Assembly (NCBI RefSeq): GCF_010093045.1
Contig: NZ_CP048115.1
Location: 3,162,001-3,226,000, forward strand
Source: Mucilaginibacter sp. 14171R-50
GTDB taxonomy: Bacteria > Bacteroidota > Bacteroidia > Sphingobacteriales > Sphingobacteriaceae
DNA length: 64,000 nt
Direction: 5' to 3'
Positions 8,536 to 17,307 of the stretch are shown piece by piece (position 1 is the stretch's first letter; each line of letters starts with the position of its first letter). The notes under the pieces were generated by a model that saw nothing but the letters and a program-made list of their open reading frames with translations, had not been told where the DNA came from and did not search any database. The position numbers were made by a program, and so were the translations under genes.

Positions 8536-9258
8536 TTAATGCCTGAAAGCCGTGTATATCAGCATGGATACGCTGTTAACCAGGGCATGCAGGGCTATGC
8601 CCCAGAAAAAGCCGTTTTTAAAACGGATGTAAGTTAGAAACCAACCCATGAGCAACTGGGGGATCACAAAGAATGGATATAGGTAGATGATACTCCATTG
8701 CAGCGGCACGTAGTTGAAAATATGCATGAGCCCAAAACCAAGGATGGATATGATTATTAGCCGGCTTTGCAGTTTTTCGCCGGGCGACTTAACCCGGGGT
8801 AAAACCCGGTTAAAAATTAAATAACCCACAACAAATAGTATCGCCCTTGCCAACAGGTTTACTGCGAGGCCTTGTTGTTGAAGACGGGGCAGGATTTTTG
8901 CAGCCAGCACCAGTGCAAAACCAAGCGACAAAGCGATATGCTGCCTTTTAAAAGATAGCGGCAAACGGAAGATGCTTTCCTCAATTACAGGCGCGGCGAT
9001 GCAGATATATAATACTGCCTTGAAGTACCCAAATTTTTCGAAAAACCTCAGCATCGAAACATGGTACTGTTTGGTTATACTTTTAAAATGCAGCACGTGG
9101 GTTGCAAAAAAGTCAACCGCCAAAGCTATTGGCGCTGTTAACAGGTTAAACAAAAATATAATGCCATAAATTTGCAGCAGCAATACCAGCTTTTGTTGAC
9201 AACGGCGCTCTGTACCTAATGTGGGATAAGCCCGAATAGCGAAGAATTCTTTTAACAT
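8536..9258 (-). CDS. CPBP-family intramembrane metalloprotease
   Basis: A 240-residue multi-pass membrane protein of the CAAX/Abi (CPBP) family. The signature EExxxR is present as EESIFR (Glu93, Glu94, Arg98), followed by FxxMH (FGLMHIFNY) and a third motif with His (ALHALVNS). It has six to seven hydrophobic segments. The family includes prenyl endopeptidases and bacteriocin self-immunity proteins; the role here is unknown. It starts 18 bases after the acyl-CoA ligase gene and is probably co-transcribed with it. Confidence 0.85.
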   Translation of the reverse strand: MLKEFFAIRAYPTLGTERRCQQKLVLLLQIYGIIFLFNLLTAPIALAVDFFATHVLHFKSITKQYHVSMLRFFEKFGYFKAVLYICIAAPVIEESIFRLPLSFKRQHIALSLGFALVLAAKILPRLQQQGLAVNLLARAILFVVGYLIFNRVLPRVKSPGEKLQSRLIIISILGFGLMHIFNYVPLQWSIIYLYPFFVIPQLLMGWFLTYIRFKNGFFWGIALHALVNSVSMLIYTAFRH

Positions 9259-9276
9259 GTGATGATAACCCCGGCA

Positions 9277-11190
9277 CTATTCGGTGTCATCTTCCCAATT
9301 ATACAGGTCGTCAATGGCATCGGCATATTTCTTTTCTATTACTTTGCGTTTGGCTTTAAGCGTTGGGGTAATTTCACCGGCCTCCATGCTGAACGGGGTG
9401 CGCTTTACCTTAAAGTTTTTAATACGCTCAAACTTGGCCAGCTCGTTTGATAAACGCTTCACGTCCTGAGCTATCCAGTCAACAATTTCCTTTTCCTCGA
9501 TAAAAAGCTCAGGTTTTTCAAAAAAGTCGTCCCCCATATTAAAGGCATCCTGCAAGGTTTCGCGGCCCGGCACCAGTATGGCGGTAATGTATTCGCGTTT
9601 ATCGCCAATTAAAAATACCTGTTCAATTTTTGGGCTTTTTAAATAAGTGTTCTCTACCGGGGTGGGGTAAACATTTTTACCATAGGCATTTACAAGCATA
9701 TTTTTTAACCTGTCGGTAATCTGCAGGTTTCCGCGGTGAAAACGACCAATGTCGCCAGTATGAAACCACCCCTCGGTGTCGATAACGGAGGCGGTCTCTT
9801 CGGGCTTTTTCCAGTACCCTTTCATTACGCAATGCCCCCGCACAATGATCTCGCCCTCTTCTGATTCAAAATTTGGGTTAAAGCTTTCGTGAGTTTGTAT
9901 GGTGTATATTTTTTTGGTATCCACGTTTTGTATGCCCACCTCAATGCCTGGTATAATGCGGCCAACGGTGCCGTATATAATGCGGTCATTCTCGGTAACC
10001 GCCATAACGGGAGAGGTCTCCGTAAGGCCGAAACCTTCCAGTAGTTTTATACCGATATCACCAAAAAACTCACCGATATTTTTGGGCAGCGCGCCGCCGC
10101 CTGATAACAGCACTTTTAAACGGCCGCCTGTTTTTTCTTTTATTTTACTGAATACCAGCTTGTCCGCCAGTTTCTGCTGTGCGCTGAGTATAATGCCGGG
10201 CTTTTTACCGGCCTCTTGTTCCAATCGATATTGGCGCCCAATTTTAAGGGCCCAGGTAAATATTTTTGTTTTAACACCGCCGGCCGCAAGGCCGTTCTTC
10301 ATGGCCTTGTCATGTATACGCTCAAGCAGCCGCGGCACACAGCACATAACGGTTGGCTTAACCTCGGCCATGTTACGGGCCAACAATTCAAGGCTTTGGG
10401 CAAAGGCGATGGCGCAGCCCTTATTCATGCAGATGTAGTAGGTAGCCATACGTTCAAACACATGCGAAAGCGGCAGGAAAGACAGAAACATATCCGTCTT
10501 TTCAATTATCGGTATCTGAATCAAACTTGTGCGACAGTTTTCTGTAAGGTTGTAATGGGTAAGCATTACACCTTTTGGCGTACCCGTAGTGCCCGACGTA
10601 TAGATGAGGCAGGAAAGATCAGACGGCAGGATGGCTTCGCGGGCGGCATTTATGGCCATGCGGTATTCATCTACAATAGCTAAACCTTCTTCTATTACTT
10701 TTTTAAAGCCCACAACGCCGGCATTTAGCTGCAGGCCTTCAGTAAACTTTTCGAAGCCCTCAAAAGCCGGGATAATGCGGATAAGCGAGGGGCAATTATT
10801 GGCAATCTTCAAAACTTTGCGGCATAAAAACGGATTGCCCGTGATGATGGTGCGTGATTCCGAATCGTTAAGTATGTATTCTATTTCGTTTTCAGAAAGG
10901 GTGGGGTATATCGATGTATTTACCGCGCCTATTTGCTGTAACGCCTGGTCGTAATAAATATAATCGGGGCCGTTCTCGATGATCAGGGCAAGGCGGTCGC
11001 CTTTTTTGATGCCTATATTCAAGAACCAGGCCGATAAGGCATCGATCTTCTCAAGCGCTTGTTTATAGGATATTTCAACCCAGGTATCCTTTACCTTATG
11101 GATCAGGAAAGTCTGGTCTTCGGGGTGTATGTTAGCAACAATATTACGGATCAGTTCCGGTATAGTTGATTGCTCAGCTACAATGTTCAT
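9277..11190 (-). CDS. Long-chain fatty-acid-CoA ligase (AMP-forming)
   Basis: Activates fatty acids to acyl-CoA through an acyl-adenylate in the cytoplasm. The 637 residues contain the P-loop YTSGTTGTPKG near 195-205, the adenylation motif GFGLTETSP, and the C-terminal GWFHTGDIG and LKNMLVNAYGKNVYP motifs, as in FadD15-type synthetases. A TAGCTTTG -7 box lies at 11217-11224. The downstream CPBP gene is 18 bases away. Confidence 0.95.
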   Translation of the reverse strand: MNIVAEQSTIPELIRNIVANIHPEDQTFLIHKVKDTWVEISYKQALEKIDALSAWFLNIGIKKGDRLALIIENGPDYIYYDQALQQIGAVNTSIYPTLSENEIEYILNDSESRTIITGNPFLCRKVLKIANNCPSLIRIIPAFEGFEKFTEGLQLNAGVVGFKKVIEEGLAIVDEYRMAINAAREAILPSDLSCLIYTSGTTGTPKGVMLTHYNLTENCRTSLIQIPIIEKTDMFLSFLPLSHVFERMATYYICMNKGCAIAFAQSLELLARNMAEVKPTVMCCVPRLLERIHDKAMKNGLAAGGVKTKIFTWALKIGRQYRLEQEAGKKPGIILSAQQKLADKLVFSKIKEKTGGRLKVLLSGGGALPKNIGEFFGDIGIKLLEGFGLTETSPVMAVTENDRIIYGTVGRIIPGIEVGIQNVDTKKIYTIQTHESFNPNFESEEGEIIVRGHCVMKGYWKKPEETASVIDTEGWFHTGDIGRFHRGNLQITDRLKNMLVNAYGKNVYPTPVENTYLKSPKIEQVFLIGDKREYITAILVPGRETLQDAFNMGDDFFEKPELFIEEKEIVDWIAQDVKRLSNELAKFERIKNFKVKRTPFSMEAGEITPTLKAKRKVIEKKYADAIDDLYNWEDDTE

Positions 11191-11302
11191 TAAGTTTATA
11201 TCAGGTTATATACTAACAAAGCTAATTATTTTGCTTTTAATTAAAAACGCCCCAATAACCAACCGCTAGATACGCCAGCCGCGTTAATCCGGTACGCCCA
11301 GG

Positions 11303-11348
11303 GTGTTCACGTTCGACACACGTGAACACCGTGAACATTCATGAACAC
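11303..11348. repeat. Cluster of GTGAACA/TGTTCAC words
   Basis: GTGTTCACG (11303-11311) pairs with CGTGAACAC (11321-11329), followed at once by CGTGAACA (11330) and ATGAACAC (11341). One inverted and two further direct half-sites occur in 46 bases of otherwise AT-rich spacer. Confidence 0.6.
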
Positions 11349-11446
11349 TTGATAATCAGATGATTGACATTTTAGTGTTTTTCAATCATTAAATTAAAAC
11401 TTTCACATCAATAATGATGTGGCGAAAGATCTACGCAATTATTTGT

Positions 11447-12193
11447 TTATAGTCCAAGTTGTTTTATAGTTGAAATGGTCAAGTCATATTGTTCCTGCAA
11501 AGGAACAATAGTTCGTAATGATTTACTGATATCTTTACCCTCTTTACTCCATAAGTAAGGATAAAAGCTAAAAACGTTGTCCCCGTTTAAAGTGGCGACA
11601 TCTTTTTGCCAGCCTTCCCATTTATCGCCTTTATAAAAAAGATCAAGGTTACCGTTTAAGCAAAAATCTAAAAACTCAGAATAACCCTGGCCAAGCGATT
11701 CCCATTTCAGGGTTTCAGGCGCCAGGTAATAAACTTTACCCAATTCTTGGCCCAATGCCCCGCCATTTATAGCGAACAGTCCGCCTATGGCATCGTCACC
11801 AATAAGCAGGTACGTGGGTTTTTTTCCAAACTCTTTAAAGGTTTTGCCTTTATTCCATTTTGGTAGGCTTCTATTCATTTTGCTGTCACTCCCACATCCA
11901 AGTATACGTATCCAACCGTTGTCAATTAAAATACCACCTGTAAAATAAATTACAGCGCCCATTAAAGAGCGTGTTGTTACTTGAGTTTGATAAAGAGCTT
12001 CGTCCGCTTTTTCCTGATTCGCCGGCAATATAGTTACCGGGTTTTTAGCTGCTTTAACCAGTTGTTTTAGAATAGTTTGCCCGCTTTTATCTGCTGTGAG
12101 AATATTTATTGGGCGCATTGCCGTTTGGGCAGATGAAACACATATACTTATAATTAAACATACTACCGTGCTAAAAACTGACCTTAGATTCAT
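11447..12193 (-). CDS. DUF2625 family secreted protein
   Basis: A 248-residue protein recognised as DUF2625 from the start MRPINILTADKSG, the segment ALYQTQVTTRS and MGAVIYFTGGILIDNGWIR. An N-terminal hydrophobic stretch ending in SSAQ looks like a signal peptide, so export is likely; this choice requires the ATG at 12193 rather than the open frame running further upstream. The function of the family is not known to me. It is monocistronic and separated from iscA by a strong terminator. Confidence 0.82.
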   Translation of the reverse strand: MNLRSVFSTVVCLIISICVSSAQTAMRPINILTADKSGQTILKQLVKAAKNPVTILPANQEKADEALYQTQVTTRSLMGAVIYFTGGILIDNGWIRILGCGSDSKMNRSLPKWNKGKTFKEFGKKPTYLLIGDDAIGGLFAINGGALGQELGKVYYLAPETLKWESLGQGYSEFLDFCLNGNLDLFYKGDKWEGWQKDVATLNGDNVFSFYPYLWSKEGKDISKSLRTIVPLQEQYDLTISTIKQLGL

Positions 12194-12340
12194 TAGATTT
12201 TTGTTAGACGCTAATTTAGGTTTTAGTTGCGAAATAATATATCTCGGTTTGTAGCAACGTTTTGCGTGTTCTCGATCAGGTGTTCTTTTACGTTTATTAT
12301 ACAGCATTGTTATCAGGCTATCTATATGTTACTAAACAAA

Positions 12341-12370
12341 AAAGGCTGATTATATTTATAATCAGCCTTT
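12341..12370. terminator. iscSUA operon terminator
   Basis: Perfect 13-bp arms (AAAGGCTGATTAT and complement) with a 4-base loop, 22 bases downstream of iscA. Confidence 0.85.
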
Positions 12371-12392
12371 GATAATGTCGTTAAATAAAATT

Positions 12393-12719
12393 TTATACCG
12401 AGAAGCTTTCACCACAGCCGCAGGTGCGGGTGGCGTTGGGGTTGTGGAAATTAAAGCCCTTGCCGTTCAGTCCGTCGCTAAAATCAAGCTCGGTACCGGC
12501 CAGGTATAAAAACGATTTCATATCCAGGGCAAAGCGTACGCCGCGGTCTTCAAAAAACTGGTCGCCCTTTTTTTCCTCGTTATCAAAATCGAGGTTGTAA
12601 GATAAACCGGAACAGCCGCCGCCCTGTACAGATACACGCAAAAAGTACGAGCTATCCAGCCCGCTATCGCGCATCAATGCATCTATTTTAGCTTTTGCTT
12701 TATCAGTTACAGTTACCAT
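12393..12719 (-). CDS. iscA: IscA/HesB-type iron-sulfur carrier
   Basis: A-type carrier that accepts and delivers Fe-S clusters. The 108 residues carry the three conserved cysteines in GGGCSGLSY and the C-terminal CGCGESF. The ATG at 12719 is the natural start; a longer frame upstream would read into the duplicated spacer. It is the last gene of iscS-iscU-iscA. Confidence 0.95.
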   Translation of the reverse strand: MVTVTDKAKAKIDALMRDSGLDSSYFLRVSVQGGGCSGLSYNLDFDNEEKKGDQFFEDRGVRFALDMKSFLYLAGTELDFSDGLNGKGFNFHNPNATRTCGCGESFSV

Positions 12720-12978
12720 TGTTTTTGATTTGAGATCTGAGATATTAGATTTGAGACAAGCTCGAAACATTATACCTCAAACATTAATAATTTACCAGAT
12801 GCAAGTATCTCAAATCTCACATCTAATATCTTACATCTCTAAATTAGCATTGTTTTTGATTTGAGATCTGAGATATTAGATTTGAGACAAGCTCGAAACA
12901 TTATACCTCAAACATTAATAATTTACCAGATGCAAGTATCTCAAATCTCACATCTAATATCTTACATCTCTAAATTAG
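12717..12978. repeat. Perfect 131-bp tandem duplication between iscU and iscA
   Basis: Bases 12717-12847 and 12848-12978 appear identical throughout. The unit runs from the iscA start codon to the iscU stop codon, so the whole intercistronic spacer has been copied once. The unit is itself an imperfect dyad made of words such as GATTTGAGA and TCTCAAATC. Confidence 0.95.
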
Positions 12979-13388
12979 TGATGTGATTTTTCCAGCGCGA
13001 TCGGCTCCATGCCGTTTTTAACGCGGAAATCGTTAATAGCTGCTTTTATAGCATCTTCTGCCAAAACCGAGCAGTGGATCTTTACCGGTGGCAAAGCCAG
13101 TTCTTCAACGATATCCATGTTATCTATCTTCATGGCGTCGTCAACGCTTTTGCCCTTTAACCACTCGGTAGCTAAAGATGAAGAAGCGATTGCCGAACCG
13201 CAGCCAAAGGTTTTAAATTTTGCATCGGTGATGATGTTGTTATCATCAACCTGTATCTGCAAGCGCATAACGTCGCCGCACTCTGGCGCACCAACAAGGC
13301 CGGTACCAACCTTGTGGCTGCTCTTATCTAACGTACCCACATTGCGGGGGTTAGTATAATGGTCAATTACTTTATCTGAATAAGCCAT
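12975..13388 (-). CDS. iscU: IscU Fe-S cluster scaffold
   Basis: Scaffold on which IscS-derived sulfur and iron are assembled. The 137 residues contain the three cluster cysteines (APECGD, FGCGSA and KIHCSVL) and the HscA-binding motif LPPVK directly before the last one. Length is typical. It lies 120 bases downstream of iscS in a spacer of A/T-rich repeated words, and its stop codon lies inside the second unit of the duplicated spacer. Confidence 0.97.
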   Translation of the reverse strand: MAYSDKVIDHYTNPRNVGTLDKSSHKVGTGLVGAPECGDVMRLQIQVDDNNIITDAKFKTFGCGSAIASSSLATEWLKGKSVDDAMKIDNMDIVEELALPPVKIHCSVLAEDAIKAAINDFRVKNGMEPIALEKSHH

Positions 13389-13508
13389 TTTTTTAAGTAT
13401 TAAGTCAAAAGTAAAAAGTCAAAAGCTTTAGTACTTTTTGCGTTTTAAATTCTAAACTCTAAATTCTAAAATAAATCCGAAATCGAAAATCGTAAATCCG
13501 AAATCAGT

Positions 13509-14720
13509 TTAGTGTTCTGCCCACTCTATCGAGTCAAGGTCAATGCCTTCTTTAAACATTTCCCAAAGCGGTGACAGTTCGCGCAGGTGAGTAACCGCTT
13601 TTTTGGTTACTTCAACAGCGTAATCAACTTCCTCTTCGGTTGTAAAGCGGCCCAGGCCAAAACGTATAGACGAGTGCGCCAGGTCGTCAGATAATCCTAA
13701 GCTTTTTAAAACGTAAGATGGCTCTAACGATGCCGATGTACAAGCCGAACCCGACGATACTGCCAGGTCTTTCATGGCCATCATCAAACCTTCGCCTTCA
13801 ACATATTTAAATGATATATTGGCAACATGCGGCAAGCGGTGTTCTACATTACCATTCACGTAGCTTTCTTCCAATACAGTTAAAGCACTTTCCAGCTTAT
13901 CGCGCAGGGCCGAAAGGCGTTTGGCTTCGCTTTCCATTTCTAAACCGGCAATTTCGCAGGCTTTGCCCAGGCCAACAATGCCCGGTACGTTTAACGTACC
14001 CGAACGCATGCCGCGTTCGTGGCCGCCGCCATCCATTTGCGCGGTCACCTTAACACGCGGACCTTTACGGCGTACGTATAAAGCGCCAACCCCCTTAGGG
14101 CCGTACATTTTATGTGCCGATAAGGCCAGCAGGTCGATACCATCAGCAATAACGTTAACCGGTATTTTACCAACAGCCTGTGTAGCATCCGTCATGAATA
14201 GTGCACCGTATTTATGCGCTATGGCAGCAATTTCTTTTATAGGTTGTATAACGCCAATTTCGTTATTGCCATACATGATGGATACCAGGATGGTTTCGCT
14301 GGTCATGGCTGCTTCAAGGGTGGCAAGGTCAACCAGGCCGTCCGGTTTAACCGGCAGGTAAGTAACCCGTCCGCCAAGCTTTTCAACGTGCTTGCAGGCA
14401 TCTAAAACGGCCTTATGCTCGGTAACGGCAGTAATAATATGATTGCCTTTTTCTTTATACATTTCAAATACACCCTTAATAGCAAGGTTGTCAGATTCGG
14501 TAGCGCCCGATGTAAAGATGATCTCTTTTTCAGAAGCGCCGATAAGTTTTGCAACCTGCTCGCGTGCATAATCAACGCCCTCTTCGGCTACCCAGCCAAA
14601 CGGGTGGTTACGGCTTGCAGCATTACCAAACTTTTGGGTAAAGTAAGGCAGCATAGCATCAAGCACCCTTGGGTCCATAGGGGTAGTGGCGTTATTATCT
14701 AAATAAATTGGGATGTTCAT
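13509..14720 (-). CDS. iscS: Cysteine desulfurase IscS
   Basis: PLP enzyme that takes sulfur from cysteine for Fe-S assembly and tRNA thiolation. The 403 residues start [14 protein letters not shown], carry the PLP lysine in [11 protein letters not shown], and the mobile-loop catalytic cysteine in [14 protein letters not shown]. It is the first gene of iscS-iscU-iscA. A TATATTTG -7 box lies at 14739-14746. No IscR-like gene is adjacent. Confidence 0.97.
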   Translation of the reverse strand: MNIPIYLDNNATTPMDPRVLDAMLPYFTQKFGNAASRNHPFGWVAEEGVDYAREQVAKLIGASEKEIIFTSGATESDNLAIKGVFEMYKEKGNHIITAVTEHKAVLDACKHVEKLGGRVTYLPVKPDGLVDLATLEAAMTSETILVSIMYGNNEIGVIQPIKEIAAIAHKYGALFMTDATQAVGKIPVNVIADGIDLLALSAHKMYGPKGVGALYVRRKGPRVKVTAQMDGGGHERGMRSGTLNVPGIVGLGKACEIAGLEMESEAKRLSALRDKLESALTVLEESYVNGNVEHRLPHVANISFKYVEGEGLMMAMKDLAVSSGSACTSASLEPSYVLKSLGLSDDLAHSSIRFGLGRFTTEEEVDYAVEVTKKAVTHLRELSPLWEMFKEGIDLDSIEWAEH

Positions 14721-14738
14721 GGTAAAAAATTAACATTA

Positions 14739-14746
14739 CAAATATA
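14739..14746 (-). promoter_or_regulatory. -7 box of iscS
   Basis: TATATTTG on the minus strand, 18 bases before the iscS ATG. Confidence 0.55.
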
Positions 14747-14820
14747 CGTAAACTTTTACTTTAATAGCTTTGGTTAGCTATAAATTGCATTTTGATGCCA
14801 AGAATTTACAATATTTGGAC

Positions 14821-15237
14821 ATGAATAAGATAGAGCACATAGGCATTGCGGTTAACAGTGTTAAACAGGCGGGCGATATCTACCAGAAATTGCTTAACAC
14901 AACTGTTTATAAAACAGAAGATGTGGCCACCGAGGGGGTTAAAACCGCGTTTTTGCAGGCCGGGCCAAATAAGATAGAACTGCTGGAAGCCACCAATACG
15001 GATAGTCCTATTGCTAAATTTATTGAAAAACGCGGCGAAGGCATCCACCATATAGCCTTTGATGTAACCGATATTGCTGCCGAAATGGCCCGCCTTAAAG
15101 CAGAAGGCTTTGTTTTATTGAATGATGTACCAAAAAAGGGCGCCGATAATAAGCTGGTTTGCTTTGTGCACCCAAAGGGAATGAATGGGGTTTTGGTAGA
15201 GTTGTGCCAGGAGGACACCCGAAGCGCCCCGAAGTAG
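14821..15237 (+). CDS. mce: Methylmalonyl-CoA epimerase
   Basis: Interconverts (R)- and (S)-methylmalonyl-CoA between propionyl-CoA carboxylation and succinyl-CoA. The 138 residues form a vicinal-oxygen-chelate fold with metal-ligand candidates His in IEHIGIA, His in GIHHIAFD and Glu in VLVELCQE. The ATG at 14821 is preferred over upstream TTG codons; the sequence AATATTTG stands 3 bases before it, one base off the -7 consensus. It is divergent from iscS. Confidence 0.92.
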   Translation: MNKIEHIGIAVNSVKQAGDIYQKLLNTTVYKTEDVATEGVKTAFLQAGPNKIELLEATNTDSPIAKFIEKRGEGIHHIAFDVTDIAAEMARLKAEGFVLLNDVPKKGADNKLVCFVHPKGMNGVLVELCQEDTRSAPK

Positions 15238-15454
15238 GGGCCGGAGTTTGAAATTATATCAAATAGTTTGCTGTTGATAACCACATTAAGACGAGTAAGC
15301 AGTGTTATAAGTAGTGGCTTTATATGGGGGGCGGACGATATGGCGTTGAAGGATGTTTGCATCCCATTTTAACAGCCCTCCAAAAAAAAAATTGTTAAAC
15401 AACCAATAAACCATAAACAACGTATAAAGGTCGTTGCATTTTATTAACTCTTTA

Positions 15455-16834
15455 ATGACAAGTTATCTGTTACGCGGCATAGCGGCTATGCTGGTGGTGT
15501 CATCCTTTGCGATGTGCACAAAAAAAACAATTATTCAGCCTAAGAACGACCCACCGGCGAGTGATACTCTATCGGTAAAAGAATCTGATAGCGCCAACGC
15601 GGGTTTTACATATACTGTACACCCCTCCGAATGGTTTATTGATGGCACTAATATCCCTCCGGGCGCTGTTGTTTACGTGCCGGCCGGAACGCGGGGCTCT
15701 TTGCTGTTAAAAAATTTCAAAGGCACTGCCGCAAATCCAATCATCATCATTAATAAAGGCGGTAAAGTAACGTTTTCTGCACCAACCGCGGCTTCATACG
15801 GCTTTAAAACCCAAAACTGTCAATTCTTTAAAATATCGGGTAACGGCCAATCGGGTGTTAAATACGGATTTGATGTGAACGGCGGAAACATTGGCATGAC
15901 GATGGACGACCTGAGCTCGGATTTTGAGATCACAAATGTTGAGGTACGCAACAGCGGCTTTGCCGGTATTATGGCAAAAACCGACCCTTCATGCGATATA
16001 GCAACCCAGCGCGGCCACTTTACCATGAAGAACATCAAAATTCACAGGAACTATATTCATAAAACAGGCGGTGAGGGCGTATACGTGGGTAACTCCTTTT
16101 ATGCCGAAGGGGTTTCGCTTGCGTGCGGCACAGTACTGCCGCACGATATAAAAGCGGTTTATATATACAGCAACGTCGTGGACTCTACCGGTTGCGAAGG
16201 CATACAGGTTGGCAGCGCGGTTTCGGGATGTAAGGTGTATAATAATACCATCACATCGCCCGGATTATCGCCTTTTGCCAGCGGACAGAACAATGGCATA
16301 CAAATAGGCGAGGGCACAGGCGGTACTTGTTACAACAACCTGATAAAAAATGCACCGGGCAACGGCATCATTGTTTTGGGGCTTGGGGATAACCTGGTTT
16401 ATAATAACTACATTATTAACGCGGGCAATAACGGTATTTTTGCAGATTCGCGGTACACACCGGGCCCAAATTTTCAGTTTATAAACAATACTATCATCTC
16501 GCCCGGAGACGACGGGATAAAGTTAAATTCGGTATTTATCCCCATGAATACGGTTATCAATAACGTGATCATCAACCCCGGTACGGGCGTAGCCATCCAC
16601 CGGATGAATGGCGATGTGAAGCTTAGCACCGCTAATAATTATGTTAACATTGATGTTAATGCCTGCGGGTTTGTAAACTTTAACAGCGGTAACTATCGTT
16701 TAAAAGCGTCGTCGCCGCTTATTAATGCCGGCAGCAATGTTTCGGCGTATGGCATAAATACCGATTATTACGGCGGCGTACGCCCTTCGGGAAGTGGTTT
16801 TGATATTGGTGCAGCCGAATTTCAGGAGCCGTGA
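15455..16834 (+). CDS. Right-handed parallel beta-helix lipoprotein
   Basis: A 459-residue exported lipoprotein: the signal peptide ends at VVSSFAMC with the lipid-bearing Cys. The rest is rich in short Asn/Gly turns (VYNN, INNT, NNGI, FINNTI), typical of coils of a parallel beta-helix, and ends with GFDIGAAEF, a pattern seen in many Bacteroidota polysaccharide-related beta-helix proteins. A polysaccharide lyase or binding role is possible, but no catalytic site can be pointed to. The ATG at 15455 gives the best signal peptide. Confidence 0.85.
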   Translation: MTSYLLRGIAAMLVVSSFAMCTKKTIIQPKNDPPASDTLSVKESDSANAGFTYTVHPSEWFIDGTNIPPGAVVYVPAGTRGSLLLKNFKGTAANPIIIINKGGKVTFSAPTAASYGFKTQNCQFFKISGNGQSGVKYGFDVNGGNIGMTMDDLSSDFEITNVEVRNSGFAGIMAKTDPSCDIATQRGHFTMKNIKIHRNYIHKTGGEGVYVGNSFYAEGVSLACGTVLPHDIKAVYIYSNVVDSTGCEGIQVGSAVSGCKVYNNTITSPGLSPFASGQNNGIQIGEGTGGTCYNNLIKNAPGNGIIVLGLGDNLVYNNYIINAGNNGIFADSRYTPGPNFQFINNTIISPGDDGIKLNSVFIPMNTVINNVIINPGTGVAIHRMNGDVKLSTANNYVNIDVNACGFVNFNSGNYRLKASSPLINAGSNVSAYGINTDYYGGVRPSGSGFDIGAAEFQEP

Positions 16835-16950
16835 TAGGTATTATCATCAACCAATCGTTTGCTTTTGTATAAGATACTAACCAAATAAAACCTCTCAACA
16901 CCCTGTTAAAAACTTTTTACGTTAAGCTTTTTACTTTAAACTTTTATTGT

Positions 16951-16958
16951 TACATTTG
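16951..16958 (+). promoter_or_regulatory. -7 box of rpmE2
   Basis: TACATTTG 35 bases upstream of the rpmE2 ATG, giving a leader of about 30 bases with a purine-rich stretch (AAGAAAGAAAG). Confidence 0.6.
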
Positions 16959-16993
16959 CACCTCTTTTATAAGAAAGAAAGTATACAATAGCA

Positions 16994-17242
16994 ATGAAAA
17001 AAGATCTGCATCCATCAAACTATAGGTTAGTTGTTTTCAAGGATATGTCAAACGACTATTCTTTCATAACCAAATCATGCATCGATAGCCGCGAAACCGT
17101 AAAATGGGAAGATGGCAACGAGTATCCATTGATCAAATTAGAAATTTCGCACACTTCGCACCCGTTTTACACAGGTAAGATGAAGTTAGTTGATACAGCC
17201 GGGCGTATTGATAAATTCCGTACCCGTTACAACAAAAAATAA
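16994..17242 (+). CDS. rpmE2: 50S ribosomal protein L31 type B
   Basis: Ribosomal protein of 82 residues starting [11 protein letters not shown] and ending FRTRYNKK. It lacks the CxxC zinc motifs of type A L31, so it belongs to the zinc-independent type B class. It has its own promoter and a strong terminator directly downstream. Confidence 0.96.
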   Translation: MKKDLHPSNYRLVVFKDMSNDYSFITKSCIDSRETVKWEDGNEYPLIKLEISHTSHPFYTGKMKLVDTAGRIDKFRTRYNKK

Positions 17243-17268
17243 GTGTTTTTTCAATAAAATATTGATGA

Positions 17269-17296
17269 GTTCCCCGCAAAACGGGGGACTTTTTTT
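17269..17296 (+). terminator. rpmE2 terminator
   Basis: GTTCCCCG and CGGGGGAC arms (one G-T pair) followed by seven T. The last T is also the first base of the -7 box of the next gene. Confidence 0.85.
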
Positions 17297-17303
17297 ATTT
17301 TTG
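17296..17303 (+). promoter_or_regulatory. -7 box 4 nt before the glmU-like gene
   Basis: TATTTTTG, then GCCC and the ATG at 17308. It begins in the T-tract of the upstream terminator. Confidence 0.6.
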
Positions 17304-17307
17304 GCCC

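Noticed and set aside
9899-10438. 179-codon frame opposite the acyl-CoA ligase.
   Set aside because: Shadow of a well-conserved gene; Ser/Pro/Ile-rich composition is typical of an antisense frame.
12717-12978. CRISPR-like direct repeat.
   Set aside because: Only two units, with no spacer between them. It is a simple tandem duplication.
14907-15362. Antisense open frame of 151 codons opposite methylmalonyl-CoA epimerase.
   Set aside because: It is the reverse strand of a clear gene and carries no family motif.
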